DNA of 64,000 bases from the NCBI GenBank assembly GCA_020634235.1, contig JACKCB010000002.1, positions 620,001 through 684,000 on the forward strand, given 5' to 3'. The DNA comes from Ardenticatenaceae bacterium (GTDB lineage: Bacteria > Chloroflexota > Anaerolineae > Promineifilales > Promineifilaceae). The notes beneath the pieces were generated by a model. It saw only the letters and a list, made by a program, of their open reading frames with translations. It had not been told where the DNA came from and searched no databases. This document shows positions 43,571-52,711 of the stretch, piece after piece (the first letter of the stretch is position 1; each line of letters opens with the position of its first letter). The position numbers and the translations under genes are program-made.

Positions 43571-43576
43571 ATTATA
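43571..43576 (-). promoter_or_regulatory. TATAAT box placing transcription start at the ATG
   Basis: A perfect TATAAT on the minus strand ends 7 bases before ATG 43564, so the expected +1 is the A of the start codon. The -35 region is weak. Confidence 0.5.
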
Positions 43577-43741
43577 CCCCCCCCACCCACGGCAGACATC
43601 CCCGGCCGGGGAACACCCACCCACCCCGCAACGTTAGAACCGTGAAAGAGTCCCCGGCCGGGACCACGCCACCGCTTGACGCCTCACCTGAAAGCAGGAT
43701 AATTCCCCCCACACAACCACCCACAACACAGGAGAATAATT

Positions 43742-44233
43742 ATGTCAACAGACCTCATCAAAGACGCCCTCTCCCTCATACCCTACGGCTTCTACAGCAT
43801 CACCTCGCGCAGCGGCGACGAAGTCAACGCCATGGTCGCCAACTGGGTCATGCAAGCCTCCTTCACCCCCCGGCTGGTCGCCATCGGTTTGCAGAAGAAA
43901 GCCTACACCCACAGCCTCATTGCCACCGGCGGCCAGTTCGCCGTCAACATCTTCCGCAAAGAGGACGTGGAAGCCATCAAGCCCTTCACCAAAGGGCGGG
44001 CCAAGAACCCCGACAAAATGACCACCGCCACCTACACCCCCGCCCCGGCAACAGGCTGCCCCATCCTTGCCGGCGCCGCCGCCTACGTGGAATGTCGCGT
44101 CGTGCAGCTGATCGACGTTGGCGGCGACCATGACATCCTCGTCGGCGAAGTCGTCGGCGGTGACGTATTAAAGCCCGGTGCAGTCACCGACACCCTCACC
44201 CTGCCCGACCTGGGCTGGAGCTACGCCGGCTAA
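43742..44233 (+). CDS. Flavin reductase family protein
   Basis: 163 residues with AGGAG before the ATG. The flavin-reductase-like split barrel is clear: IPYGFYSITSRSGDEVNAMVANWVMQASFTPRLVAIGLQK, then YTHSLIATGGQFAVNIFRKED and a CPILAGAAAYVECRVVQLIDVGGDHDILVGEV segment. It should bind FMN and transfer electrons from NAD(P)H or serve as a flavoprotein partner. It is a single gene 66 bases before lipM, perhaps co-transcribed. Confidence 0.9.
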   Translation: MSTDLIKDALSLIPYGFYSITSRSGDEVNAMVANWVMQASFTPRLVAIGLQKKAYTHSLIATGGQFAVNIFRKEDVEAIKPFTKGRAKNPDKMTTATYTPAPATGCPILAGAAAYVECRVVQLIDVGGDHDILVGEVVGGDVLKPGAVTDTLTLPDLGWSYAG

Positions 44234-44299
44234 CCCACCCCCACGCCCGAAACCCGGCCGGGACCACCCCGGCCGGGCTTCCACCACACAGGTCCCCCC

Positions 44300-45148
44300 A
44301 TGAGCCAGAGACGATCCCCACGCGAAGCATACGAGCCGGCCACCTGGCGGCTGCTCAACACCGGCGCACAAGATGGCCCCACCAACATGGCCATCGACGA
44401 AGCCATCCTGGAAGCCATTGCCGCCGGCGAGAGCCAACCCACCCTGCGCTTCTACGGCTGGCAGCCCGCCTGCCTCTCCCTGGGTTTCGCCCAACCCTGG
44501 GACGACGCCGACCTGGATCGCTGCGCCCAACTAGGCTGGGACGTCGTGCGCCGCCCCACCGGCGGCCGCGCCATTCTCCACATCGACGAACTAACCTACA
44601 GCGTCTGCGCCCCAGAGAGCAACCCGCGCGTCCACGGCGGCGTCCTGGAAAGCTACCAGCGCCTGTCCGAGGCCCTGCTGGCCGGTTTGCGGCTCATGGG
44701 GCTAGACCCGGCCAAGGCCAAACCCTACTACGAAGACCGCGGCGAACCCGGCCCGGCCTGCTTCGACGGCCCATCCAACTACGAAATCACCATCGGCCAG
44801 CGCAAGCTGGTGGGCAGCGCCCAAATGCGGCGCAAAGGGGTGGTGCTGCAGCATGGCACTTTGCCGCTGCATGGCGACATCACCCGCATCGCCCAGGGGT
44901 TAGCCGTGGACATGCCCGGCCAGCGGCTGGCCATTGTGAACCGGCTGCAATACCGGGCCACCACCCTGGAAGCCAGCCTGGCCCGCCAGGTCGCCTTCGA
45001 CGAAGCCGCCGAGTTACTGCGCCAGGGATTTGCCACTGCCCTAAACCTGACCCTGGAAACCGGCACCCTCACCCCGGCCGAGACCAACCGCGCCGCCGCC
45101 CTGCGCGCCGAAAAATACGCCAACGAGAGCTGGACCACCCGCCTCTAG
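44300..45148 (+). CDS. lipM: Octanoyltransferase LipM-like (lipoate-protein ligase family)
   Basis: 282 residues. The biotin/lipoate transferase fold is shown by NMAIDEAIL, TLRFYGWQPACLSLGFAQ, VVRRPTGGRAILHIDELTYSV and KLVGSAQMRRKGVVLQHGTLPL. Cys154 in CFDGPSNYEI matches the catalytic Cys of LipM, which moves octanoate from acyl carrier protein to GcvH; LplA ligases lack it. So octanoyltransferase is favoured over ATP-dependent ligase. No lipA is in the window. Confidence 0.88.
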   Translation: MSQRRSPREAYEPATWRLLNTGAQDGPTNMAIDEAILEAIAAGESQPTLRFYGWQPACLSLGFAQPWDDADLDRCAQLGWDVVRRPTGGRAILHIDELTYSVCAPESNPRVHGGVLESYQRLSEALLAGLRLMGLDPAKAKPYYEDRGEPGPACFDGPSNYEITIGQRKLVGSAQMRRKGVVLQHGTLPLHGDITRIAQGLAVDMPGQRLAIVNRLQYRATTLEASLARQVAFDEAAELLRQGFATALNLTLETGTLTPAETNRAAALRAEKYANESWTTRL

Positions 45149-45163
45149 CGTCCCCCACGCACG

Positions 45164-45841
45164 CTAGGCCGGCACCACATACCACAGCATAAACAGGTAG
45201 TGGCACAGGCTGCCCCCCAGCACAAACAGGTGCCAGATTTCGTGGTGGCCCACCCGGCCGGGCCAGGGATCCGGCCGCCGCGTGTAATAGACCACAAACC
45301 CGGCCGAATAAACCAGCCCGCCCAACAACAGCCACAGCGCCCCGGCCGGGATCACCATCAGCCCCAGCCACGTCGCCAGCAGCAGCGGCAGCACCCCACC
45401 CCAGCCCAAAATCAGGTAGATCGACACATTCAACACGCCGTGAATCCGGCGGCTGGTCAGCTTCGACCCAATCCCCGCCAACGCCACCAGCCAGATCAAC
45501 ACCAGAACGAGCCGCCCCCACCCGGCCGGGAACAAATTCGCCAGAATGGGCGTATACGTCCCGGCAATCAGCAGAAAAATCGCCGCATGGTCCACCCGGT
45601 TCAGCCACATACGCGTATCCTCCCCCACCCGCGCCCCATGAAACAAGGTGCTGGCCAGATACAACCCCACCAGGCACACCCCATACACCAGCAGCGTCAC
45701 CATCTTACCCGGCTCTTGCCAGGTCAACAGCGCCAGATACAGCGTTCCCAGCAAGGCCGCCAGCGTGCCAAACAAATGAGTCAGCGTATTCACCGGCTCC
45801 AACATCAACCGCGGCAGTTGCCGCCTCATCCAGCCAATCAT
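45164..45841 (-). CDS. Hemolysin III family membrane protein (PAQR-like)
   Basis: I chose ATG 45841 (225 residues, AAAGGTG upstream); the open frame runs further upstream but that part looks non-native. EPVNTLTHLFG at the start, YLASTLFHGA, the WLNRVDHAAIFLLIAGTYTPI motif with its metal-binding His/Asp, and the final GHHEIWHLFVLGGSLCHYLFM define the family. Seven membrane helices are expected. The family includes PAQR receptors and metal-dependent hydrolases; the bacterial role is unclear. The frame is convergent with lipM and divergent from the TolB-like gene. Confidence 0.9.
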   Translation of the reverse strand: MIGWMRRQLPRLMLEPVNTLTHLFGTLAALLGTLYLALLTWQEPGKMVTLLVYGVCLVGLYLASTLFHGARVGEDTRMWLNRVDHAAIFLLIAGTYTPILANLFPAGWGRLVLVLIWLVALAGIGSKLTSRRIHGVLNVSIYLILGWGGVLPLLLATWLGLMVIPAGALWLLLGGLVYSAGFVVYYTRRPDPWPGRVGHHEIWHLFVLGGSLCHYLFMLWYVVPA

Positions 45842-46001
45842 CCGCACCTTTCCCAAAACAGGGTAACAACCACGCCTCTGCGGCGACGGGTCATTATAAG
45901 CGCCCCAGCCGCAGAAGACGAACGGCCAGACAATCACCCGGCCGGGGTACACAAGCGACCAATATCCCGGCCGGGAGGCAACAACGGTACTAGCGCCTCG
46001 T

Positions 46002-46029
46002 TTGACAAGACATAAAGTCATGCTACACT
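46002..46029 (+). promoter_or_regulatory. Promoter giving a leaderless transcript
   Basis: TTGACA (46002-46007) and TACACT (46024-46029) are 16 bases apart, with an extended -10 TG at 46021-46022. The expected +1 falls on 46036, the A of the ATG, and no ribosome site is present. Confidence 0.8.
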
Positions 46030-46035
46030 GACACC

Positions 46036-48402
46036 ATGAGAGGCAATGTGGGCGAACGACTTCGTCAGCTTGGCCGCTGGCTGCTGGGGCTGCTCCTGCT
46101 CCCCTTCCGCCTGCTGTGGCGCGCCCTCCGGGCCACCTGGCGCGGCCTGGGGCAAATCGGCCTATGGCTGCGCCGCCAACTAGCCGCCCTGCTGGGGGCC
46201 GCCTGGCGTTTCCTGGGGCGCATGGGGCTGGCCCTACGCCACCTGCTCACCCGCTTCCTCTGGCGCCCCTTGCGCTTCATCACCACCCCCATCCGCTGGT
46301 TCTACGGCAGATTCCTGCGCCGCCCCCTGGCCTGGACTGCCAAATACCTGCGCCTGCTGCTAACCCTCTTCTTCATCCTCCCCGGCCGGTGGCTGCTTCG
46401 CCAACTGGCCCTATTCATGGGCTGGCTCATTGTCCGGCCGGTGCGCCGCACCAGCCGCTGGCTGCGCGACACCACCCGCCGCCGCTGGGCCGCTGCCGCG
46501 CCGGCCCGCTACCTGCGCCGCCGCCGCTGGCGCTCCCGCCGCCAGGTGTGGCAGGCCCGCTGGTACCTCTTCTGGCACCGGCAGCAGCCACCCCGCCAGG
46601 TAGAAATCGCCCCGGCCGGGCCACGCCCATACCGCCGCCGCCGCAACACCCGCCTGGCCACCACCGCCGCCACCGCCGGGCTGCTCATTGCCGCCAGCTT
46701 CTTCACCGTCAAGCAAATGCCCCAATTGGGGCGCGCCGTGGCCAGCGGCACCTACGAGCTAAATCCCAGCAAACTGCCCCTGGCCCCCACCGCCACCCCC
46801 GCCCGCGAGCCAACCGCCACGCCGCTGCCCCCCACCCCCTGGCCCACGCCCGATCCGCTTAATGGCGGCGGCAGTGTGGCCTTCACCCTGCGCCAGGATG
46901 GCAACAGCGACATCTACGCCCTCTCCATTGGCCAATCTCAGCCGGTGCGCCTCACCAACCACCCGGCCGATGACCGCGACCCCGCCTGGAGTCCCACCGG
47001 CCGGGAACTGGCCTTCGCCTCCCACCGTGACGGCAACTGGGAGCTTTACGTGCTAGACCTGCAAAGCGGCGCGCTAGACCGGTTGACCAACGACCCCGGC
47101 TTCGACGGCGGTCCCAGTTGGTCACCCGATGGGCAGTGGCTGGTCTACGAATCCTACCGCAACGACAACCTGGACATCTACATCATCAGCCGCGACGGCC
47201 AGCAAGGGCCAATCCGCCTGACCGAAGACCCGGCCCCCGACTTCGCCCCCGTCTGGTCGCCTGGCGGGCGGCACGTGGCCTTCACCAGTTGGCGCAGCGG
47301 CAACAAAGACATCTTCATCATGCCCCTGGATGCCGCCTCCGATACGGCCGCGCTAAACGTCACCGGCACACCAGGTGAGTTTGAGGATGACCCCGCCTTC
47401 AGCCCCGATGGGCAAACCCTGGCCTATTATGATGACAGCAGCGGCTTTGAACTGGTTTACACCCTGCCGCTGGCCGAATACACCCCGGCCGGGGTGCCAA
47501 CCACCCGTGGCCAGGGCCGTCACCCCTCCTGGTCGCCCGACAGCGACGCCCTGGCCTATGTCAGCAGCAGCGAAACCCAAAGCCACCTCATCGCCAGCAC
47601 CCTGGACGCCTGGAGCGTAGCCCCGCAAGCCTTCACCGCCGATGGCCGCCTGGACAGCCCCGCCTGGTCCGCCGTTACCCTCCCCCACGAACTGCCCCCT
47701 TACCTGTTGGCCATCAACCAGACCAACGACCCGCCGCTGTTTGTAGAAAGCGTGCACCCCCCCGAACCGGAAGGGCCACCCTACTTGCTGCTGCAAATGC
47801 CTGTAGACGCGCCCGCCCCCTACCTCAGCGACCGGGTGGACCAATCCTTCCTGGCCCTGCGTGACCACGTCATCCGCGCCGCCGGCTGGGACTTCCTGGG
47901 CACGCTGGACAACATGTATGAGGTGCTGGAAACGCGCCCCCTGCCCGGCCAACCCGACCAGACCTGGAACAAGGCCGGCCGGGCCTTCGATTATTATGCC
48001 CGCCACGTGCTGGACTTTGAGCCTCAGTTGGAAGTGGGGCGCGAAAATCAGGGCAGCGAGCTGTATTGGCGCACCTATTTGCGCGCCGCGCGGCAAGATG
48101 GCACGTTGGGCGAGCCGCTGCGCGACCTGCCGTGGGATTTCCGCGCCCGCTTTGGCGCGGAGCCGGCCTACTACGATAAGGGGGGCAAGTACCAGGCACA
48201 AATCCCGGCCGGGTACTACGTCGATTTCACCGAACTGGCCGCCGACTATGGCTGGTCACGCGTGCCGGCCGACGATAACTGGCGCACCTTCTTCCCCGGC
48301 ATCCGCTTCTGGCACTACGAAAACCGGCAGGGGCTGGCCTGGGACGAGGCCATGCGCGAGCTGCACACCCCGGCCGCGCTGGAAGCCGCCTTCGGCAAAT
48401 AG
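46036..48402 (+). CDS. TolB-like propeller protein with Arg/Trp-rich membrane-active N-terminus
   Basis: 788 residues. The first ~215 residues are extraordinarily rich in Arg, Leu and Trp (LWRALRATWRGLGQIGLWLRR and similar, repeated), with amphipathic or re-entrant helices. A membrane helix near 215-235 and a Pro/Thr linker follow. From about 275 to 545 are six PD40/TolB-like blades with the WSPDG motif (SWSPDGQWLVYES, VWSPGGRHVAFTSW, AFSPDGQTLAYYD). The C-terminal ~240 residues are a separate soluble domain with no known relative. It is transcribed from its own promoter and followed 4 bases later by the M23 peptidase gene. Confidence 0.8.
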   Translation: MRGNVGERLRQLGRWLLGLLLLPFRLLWRALRATWRGLGQIGLWLRRQLAALLGAAWRFLGRMGLALRHLLTRFLWRPLRFITTPIRWFYGRFLRRPLAWTAKYLRLLLTLFFILPGRWLLRQLALFMGWLIVRPVRRTSRWLRDTTRRRWAAAAPARYLRRRRWRSRRQVWQARWYLFWHRQQPPRQVEIAPAGPRPYRRRRNTRLATTAATAGLLIAASFFTVKQMPQLGRAVASGTYELNPSKLPLAPTATPAREPTATPLPPTPWPTPDPLNGGGSVAFTLRQDGNSDIYALSIGQSQPVRLTNHPADDRDPAWSPTGRELAFASHRDGNWELYVLDLQSGALDRLTNDPGFDGGPSWSPDGQWLVYESYRNDNLDIYIISRDGQQGPIRLTEDPAPDFAPVWSPGGRHVAFTSWRSGNKDIFIMPLDAASDTAALNVTGTPGEFEDDPAFSPDGQTLAYYDDSSGFELVYTLPLAEYTPAGVPTTRGQGRHPSWSPDSDALAYVSSSETQSHLIASTLDAWSVAPQAFTADGRLDSPAWSAVTLPHELPPYLLAINQTNDPPLFVESVHPPEPEGPPYLLLQMPVDAPAPYLSDRVDQSFLALRDHVIRAAGWDFLGTLDNMYEVLETRPLPGQPDQTWNKAGRAFDYYARHVLDFEPQLEVGRENQGSELYWRTYLRAARQDGTLGEPLRDLPWDFRARFGAEPAYYDKGGKYQAQIPAGYYVDFTELAADYGWSRVPADDNWRTFFPGIRFWHYENRQGLAWDEAMRELHTPAALEAAFGK

Positions 48403-48406
48403 CGCC

Positions 48407-49684
48407 ATGCCCCAGCACCACAAACATAAGGGCGTCAGGCAGCGTCCCGGCCGGGTCTATCTCATCTTGCTGCTGCTTCTGCTGGCCGGCTGTGCCGCCC
48501 CCACCCCGGCCGGTCCCCAGCCCACCCTCCTACCCACCGCCGATGCCGTCATGATGGCCGCCCTGCTCAGCCGGACCCCCGCCGGCTCCGCCGAAGCCCG
48601 GCCGGGGCAGCCCCCGGTCACGCCCACCATCACCACCACCCCCACCGTCACCCGCTGGCCCATCACCGAACCCTTTGGCACCGCTATCCGGCCGGGGGAT
48701 GCCCTGCTCCTACGCCCGCCCGAACTGCCGCCCGACCAGGCCGCAGACGCGCCCAACAGCGACTGGCGGCCGCCGCCACTGCCCGTGCCCCTCTCCATTC
48801 ACCCCGACGACCATTACTGGATGATCCGGCCCATCCCTTCCGGCAAGCGCAACTACGACCTGGAGTGGTACCCCTTTGGCAATGATGTGCTGGTGCCCAG
48901 CCTCTACCCATTTCGCATCCATCACGGGCTGGACTTCCCCAACGAGACGGGCACGCCCATTCTGGCCGCCAGCAGCGGCACTGTCATCCATGCCGGGCCG
49001 CTGGTCAGCAACCGCAACGGCGTAAACTACTATGGCAACACCGTCATCATCCAGCACGATTGGCAGTGGCTGGGGCAGGACGTGTTCACCCTGTATGCCC
49101 ATACCCTGCAATTATTTGTCGCCGTGGGCGACCACGTGGAGGAGGGGCAGCTTATCGCCGGTGTCGGCGCTTCCGGCGAGGTCAGCGGGCCGCATCTCCA
49201 TTTTGAGGTGCGGGTGGGCAGCAATAACTACAATGACGTGCGCAACCCGATGCTGTGGATTGCGCCTTACGAGGGTTGGGGCACACTGGCCGGCCGGCTG
49301 GTAGACCGGCGCGGTCGCTACATCACCAATGCCGAGGTGACCATTACGCCGGTGAACGTGGCCGGCAGCGCGCGGACACAGCGCACCTACCTTTACAGCG
49401 GCGTGCAGGCAGACGACATCTGGCGGGAAAATTTCGTCTTTGGTGACGTCCCGGCCGGGCGCTATCGTGTCCTGATCAGCGTAGGCGGCATTGAGTATCG
49501 CAACTTCGTGGATGTTCTCCCCGGCCGGACCAACTTCCTCACCATCGGCACCGAATTCGAGTTCGTACCCACCGAAACCCCCACACCCACCAATACCCCG
49601 GTCATCACCACCACCCTGCCCCTAAGCAGCACCACCCCCATCAGCAGCACTGTGCCCGTCACCGGCACACCCACCCTCCCCTAA
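48407..49684 (+). CDS. M23 family metallopeptidase lipoprotein (LytM-like)
   Basis: 425 residues. A lipobox (LLAGC, Cys29) predicts an anchored protein. After a Thr/Pro linker and a wall-binding-like stretch, the LytM domain (about 165-285) has the Zn ligands His172 and Asp176 (HHGLDF) and the HLH motif (His263, His265 in GPHLHFEV). A small beta-sandwich (about 290-380, carboxypeptidase-regulatory-like: LVDRRGRYITNAEVTITP) and a Thr/Pro tail follow. It should cut peptidoglycan cross-bridges or act as a scaffold. It is 4 bases after the propeller gene, so the two probably form one operon. Confidence 0.9.
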   Translation: MPQHHKHKGVRQRPGRVYLILLLLLLAGCAAPTPAGPQPTLLPTADAVMMAALLSRTPAGSAEARPGQPPVTPTITTTPTVTRWPITEPFGTAIRPGDALLLRPPELPPDQAADAPNSDWRPPPLPVPLSIHPDDHYWMIRPIPSGKRNYDLEWYPFGNDVLVPSLYPFRIHHGLDFPNETGTPILAASSGTVIHAGPLVSNRNGVNYYGNTVIIQHDWQWLGQDVFTLYAHTLQLFVAVGDHVEEGQLIAGVGASGEVSGPHLHFEVRVGSNNYNDVRNPMLWIAPYEGWGTLAGRLVDRRGRYITNAEVTITPVNVAGSARTQRTYLYSGVQADDIWRENFVFGDVPAGRYRVLISVGGIEYRNFVDVLPGRTNFLTIGTEFEFVPTETPTPTNTPVITTTLPLSSTTPISSTVPVTGTPTLP

Positions 49685-49719
49685 GCTCGCCAACCGCTCG
49701 GGTTCGGCGTTTAGAGCCA

Positions 49720-49745
49720 GGGCTAGAGGGCGGACCCTCTAGCCC
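49720..49745. terminator. Terminator hairpin between convergent genes
   Basis: GGGCTAGAGGG (49720-49730) pairs with CCCTCTAGCCC (49735-49745), loop CGGA. It sits between the M23 peptidase and RNase J genes, which converge, so it may serve both. Confidence 0.65.
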
Positions 49746-49758
49746 CAGCCTCACCTGT

Positions 49759-51396
49759 TTACTTCAATACCACATCCACCACCGGCCGGCGGCCGATTTC
49801 TGAGTAGAAGTAGCGATTCAACGCCCCGGTCAGCCGGTTAGTCAGCTCATCCTTGCTGGACCACTGCATACCGGCCATCTGGGCAATCGTCTTCTCCGCG
49901 CCGCTCAGCAGCCCGTTCGACGATTCCAGGTCAGTGAAACCGCGCGACACAAACTGCGGCTTGCCAATCAGCGCGCCACTGGGGCTAACATTGACAATGG
50001 CCACCACAAAGCCGCCATTCGCCAGCTTCTCCCGGTCGCGCAGGATGGAATGACCAATATCCCCCACCCCAGCGCCATCCACGTAGACATAGCCGCCAGG
50101 AATGCGCTCCTGCACCTTCAGGCTGTGCTCGTCTAGCTCCAACACGGTGCCGTTTTCCACCACGGCAATGTTGTCAGCGTGAATCCCCAGGTTGCGCGCC
50201 ATGGCCGCGTGCTGCCGCAGGTGCCGCAGCTCGCCATGTACCGGAATCAGGAACTTGGGCCGGACGAGATTGATCATCAGCTTCATCTCTTCTTGCGAGG
50301 CGTGGCCAGAGACGTGAACCTGGGCCACCTGGTTATACAGCACGTTGGCCCCGCGCTGGAAAAGCCGGTTGATGATGCGGTAGATCATCTCCTCGTTGCC
50401 GGGAATGGGATGGGCCGACATGACCACCGTATCCCCTTCCTGAACGCTTAGCTGGCGGTGCCGGCCGGTGGCCAGCCGCCCCAACACGGCCGTCGGTTCG
50501 CCCTGTGAACCGGTGGCCATCACCGTGACGCGGTGGGCCGGCAGCTTGCTCACCTCAGAAATGTCGATGAGCAAGTCGGGGGGCAGTTCCAGGTAGCCCA
50601 GCCGTTGGGCAATCTTCACATTGTTGCGCATCGACCGGCCGGTGATGGCCAGTTTGCGCCCGTGTTTGGCCGCCGCCTCCCCCACCTGCTGAATACGCGA
50701 AATCAGCGAGGCGAAGCTGGCCACAATTACCCGCCCCTCCGCCTGGCTGAACAAATCGTCGAAGGCCGCAGTGATCACCTGTTCCGACGGCGTCCAGCCG
50801 GGACGCTCAGCGTTGGTGCTGTCGGCCAGCAGAGCCAGCACGCCGCGCTTAGAGAACTCGGCCAGCTTGGCAAAGTCAGGCGGCCAGTTGTCTACCGGGG
50901 TGTGGTCAAACTTGTAGTCACCGGTATGCACAATTAGCCCCACCGGCGTGGTAATGCCAAAGCCAACGCAGTCCGGGATACTGTGGGCCACGTGGAACGG
51001 CTCAATGTTGAAGCTGCCCAGGCGGAAATTGAAGCCGGCCTGAATTGTCTTTAGGGTGACATCTTGCAGCAGTTTGGCTTCCCGCAGCTTCACTTCAATC
51101 AGGCCAATGGTCAGCGGCGTGGCGTAAATGGGCACGTCCACTTCCCGCATCAGGTAGGGCAGCGCGCCAACGTGGTCCTCGTGACCGTGGGTGATGAGGA
51201 TGGCCTTCACTTTATCGCGGTTTTCCCGGACGTATTCGTAGTCGGGAATGATGGCGTCAACGCCCAACATATCGTTCTCCGGGAACATAATCCCGGCGTC
51301 GATAATGAGAATTTCGTCTTCGTATTCAATGACGGTCATATTCTTGCCAATTTCGCCGAGACCGCCTAGCGGAACAATTCTTAGTTTAGAGCTCAT
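49759..51396 (-). CDS. rnj: Ribonuclease J
   Basis: GGAGGAAAC before ATG 51396 sets the start (545 residues); the longer open frame is rejected. The beta-lactamase fold carries the metal site H70-G-H72-E-D74-H75 (HGHEDH), GLIVHTGDYKFDHTP, ADSTNAERPGWTPSE and the beta-CASP motifs (IVASFASLISRIQQ, ATGSQGEP, HVSGHASQEE and PVHGELRHLRQHA). It has 5'-3' exonuclease and endonuclease activity in mRNA decay and rRNA maturation. The roughly 295 bases upstream hold a short GTACGAA/TTCGTAC hairpin (51519-51538) and no gene. Confidence 0.96.
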   Translation of the reverse strand: MSSKLRIVPLGGLGEIGKNMTVIEYEDEILIIDAGIMFPENDMLGVDAIIPDYEYVRENRDKVKAILITHGHEDHVGALPYLMREVDVPIYATPLTIGLIEVKLREAKLLQDVTLKTIQAGFNFRLGSFNIEPFHVAHSIPDCVGFGITTPVGLIVHTGDYKFDHTPVDNWPPDFAKLAEFSKRGVLALLADSTNAERPGWTPSEQVITAAFDDLFSQAEGRVIVASFASLISRIQQVGEAAAKHGRKLAITGRSMRNNVKIAQRLGYLELPPDLLIDISEVSKLPAHRVTVMATGSQGEPTAVLGRLATGRHRQLSVQEGDTVVMSAHPIPGNEEMIYRIINRLFQRGANVLYNQVAQVHVSGHASQEEMKLMINLVRPKFLIPVHGELRHLRQHAAMARNLGIHADNIAVVENGTVLELDEHSLKVQERIPGGYVYVDGAGVGDIGHSILRDREKLANGGFVVAIVNVSPSGALIGKPQFVSRGFTDLESSNGLLSGAEKTIAQMAGMQWSSKDELTNRLTGALNRYFYSEIGRRPVVDVVLK

Positions 51397-51691
51397 GTTT
51401 CCTCCATGAAACACACATGCACAGCGTGTACACCGTAGGGGACCACGCTGCCTGGTTTGGTATGTCAGATGTCTGTTTCCGGTGGGAGTTCCAGGTTCAA
51501 ACATCTGTTGTCTTCTTTGTACGAACCTTGCTTCGTACGGGTGAACTGGGCGCGTTGCTGTTGTGGGCGACGTGCACAATTCACCCCTACCAAGCCTATC
51601 CCGGCAGCCTGGTGCAGTTGACATGGGTCACTACCCCGGCCGGGACAAGATACTACAAATCGATTGATTATAGAACGCCGGCTGATTTATG

Positions 51692-52600
51692 TCAAAATCG
51701 GAGGGAGTACCAGACCAGGAAGATGAGTACAGTCTGAACGAGGCTGAGGAGCGCAGTGTAGAACCACAGCCCCCCCCGCGCCCCGGCCGGGGTGGATGCC
51801 ACCTGTTTGGCCACGGCAACCACCTTGCCCGGAACCCGTTCGGGAGTGTAGCGCAGCAGCACCACAGAGATATTGTCCTGCCCGCCCCGCTCGTTGGCCA
51901 GCTCTATCAGCGCTTCGGCCGCCCCGGCCGGGTCAGCCAGCCGACCCAGGAGTTGCCCAATCTCCTCATTGGTCACGTGGCGCGTCAGGCCATCAGAGCA
52001 CAGCAGGAGAAGATCATCCGCTTCCAGCGGCAGCTTATACAGGTCCACGCGCGGCGCGCGGTCCGAGCCGATGCTGTAAAGCAGCACATTACGCCGCGGA
52101 TGAACGGCCGCTTCCGCCGGGGTAATGGCCCCATCTTCCACCAGTTTGGCCACCAGGCTCTGGTCACGCGTCACCTGGCGCAGTACACCGCGGCGAAAAT
52201 GGTAGGCCCGGCTGTCCCCCACGTTGGCAATGTCCACTTCCTGGCCATGCACCACGGTGGCCACCAGCGTGGTGGCCATGCGGCTGCCCCCATTATGGCG
52301 TGCCCCCAAGGCCCGCAAGTCGGCATTAGCCGCCAGCAGGGCATCTTGCAGCCGCTGCCCCCAATCCGGCTCGTCGGTGCTGAAGTAATATTGCAGCACG
52401 CGCTCGGTAGCAAATTGGCTGGCAATCTCGCCCGCATCCATGCCCCCCGCGCCATCGGCCAGGATGTACAACCAGCCGTTTTGCGCTGCTTCTTCCGGCC
52501 CGGCCGGTTCACGCGCGGCAACGTAATCCTGGTTGTTGCGCCGGACACGCCCCTGATGGGTACGCAGCGCGGCCTGCACCAATGCCACCGGTTCACTCAT
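51692..52600 (-). CDS. PP2C-type serine/threonine phosphatase with C-terminal membrane helix
   Basis: 302 residues. The PP2C motifs are present: RTHQGRVRRNNQDYV, a slightly unusual DGAGGMDAGE (usually DGMGG), TTLVATVV, VGDSRAYHFRRG, TRDQSLVAKLVEDG, LLLCSDGLTRHV and GGQDNISVVLL. These bind two metals and remove phosphate from Ser/Thr. A C-terminal helix (WFYTALLSLVQTVLIFLVW) anchors it with the catalytic domain in the cytoplasm. A matching kinase is expected elsewhere; none is in the window. A promoter lies directly before the ATG. Confidence 0.93.
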   Translation of the reverse strand: MSEPVALVQAALRTHQGRVRRNNQDYVAAREPAGPEEAAQNGWLYILADGAGGMDAGEIASQFATERVLQYYFSTDEPDWGQRLQDALLAANADLRALGARHNGGSRMATTLVATVVHGQEVDIANVGDSRAYHFRRGVLRQVTRDQSLVAKLVEDGAITPAEAAVHPRRNVLLYSIGSDRAPRVDLYKLPLEADDLLLLCSDGLTRHVTNEEIGQLLGRLADPAGAAEALIELANERGGQDNISVVLLRYTPERVPGKVVAVAKQVASTPAGARGGLWFYTALLSLVQTVLIFLVWYSLRF

Positions 52601-52607
52601 AAGTTAG

Positions 52608-52636
52608 ACTATAGCCGGATTCAGAATGGGGATCAA
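52608..52636 (-). promoter_or_regulatory. Promoter of the PP2C gene, near-leaderless
   Basis: TTGATC (52636-52631) and TATAGT (52613-52608) are 17 bases apart. The expected +1 is 52601, one base before ATG 52600, and there is no ribosome site. Confidence 0.65.
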
Positions 52637-52678
52637 TATTGCCCTGGGGAGCGTAGGGCAAGCGTAGGCTGATCTGAA

Positions 52679-52706
52679 GTAGGGGCGGTTCACGAACCGC
52701 CCCTAC
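52679..52706. terminator. Perfect 28-base palindrome (terminator or REP element)
   Basis: AGGGGCGGTTC (52681-52691) faces GAACCGCCCCT (52694-52704) around a 2-base loop and the flanks extend the pairing to 28 bases. It lies just after the stop of the solute-binding-protein gene (minus strand). The sequence type (GGGGCGGTTCxxGAACCGCCCC) is often dispersed in bacterial genomes. Confidence 0.65.
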
Positions 52707-52711
52707 AACAT

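Noticed and set aside
51397..51624. 76-residue N-terminal extension of RNase J
   Set aside because: GGAGG before ATG 51396 and the usual RNase J start sequence favour the shorter form; the extension has no domain.
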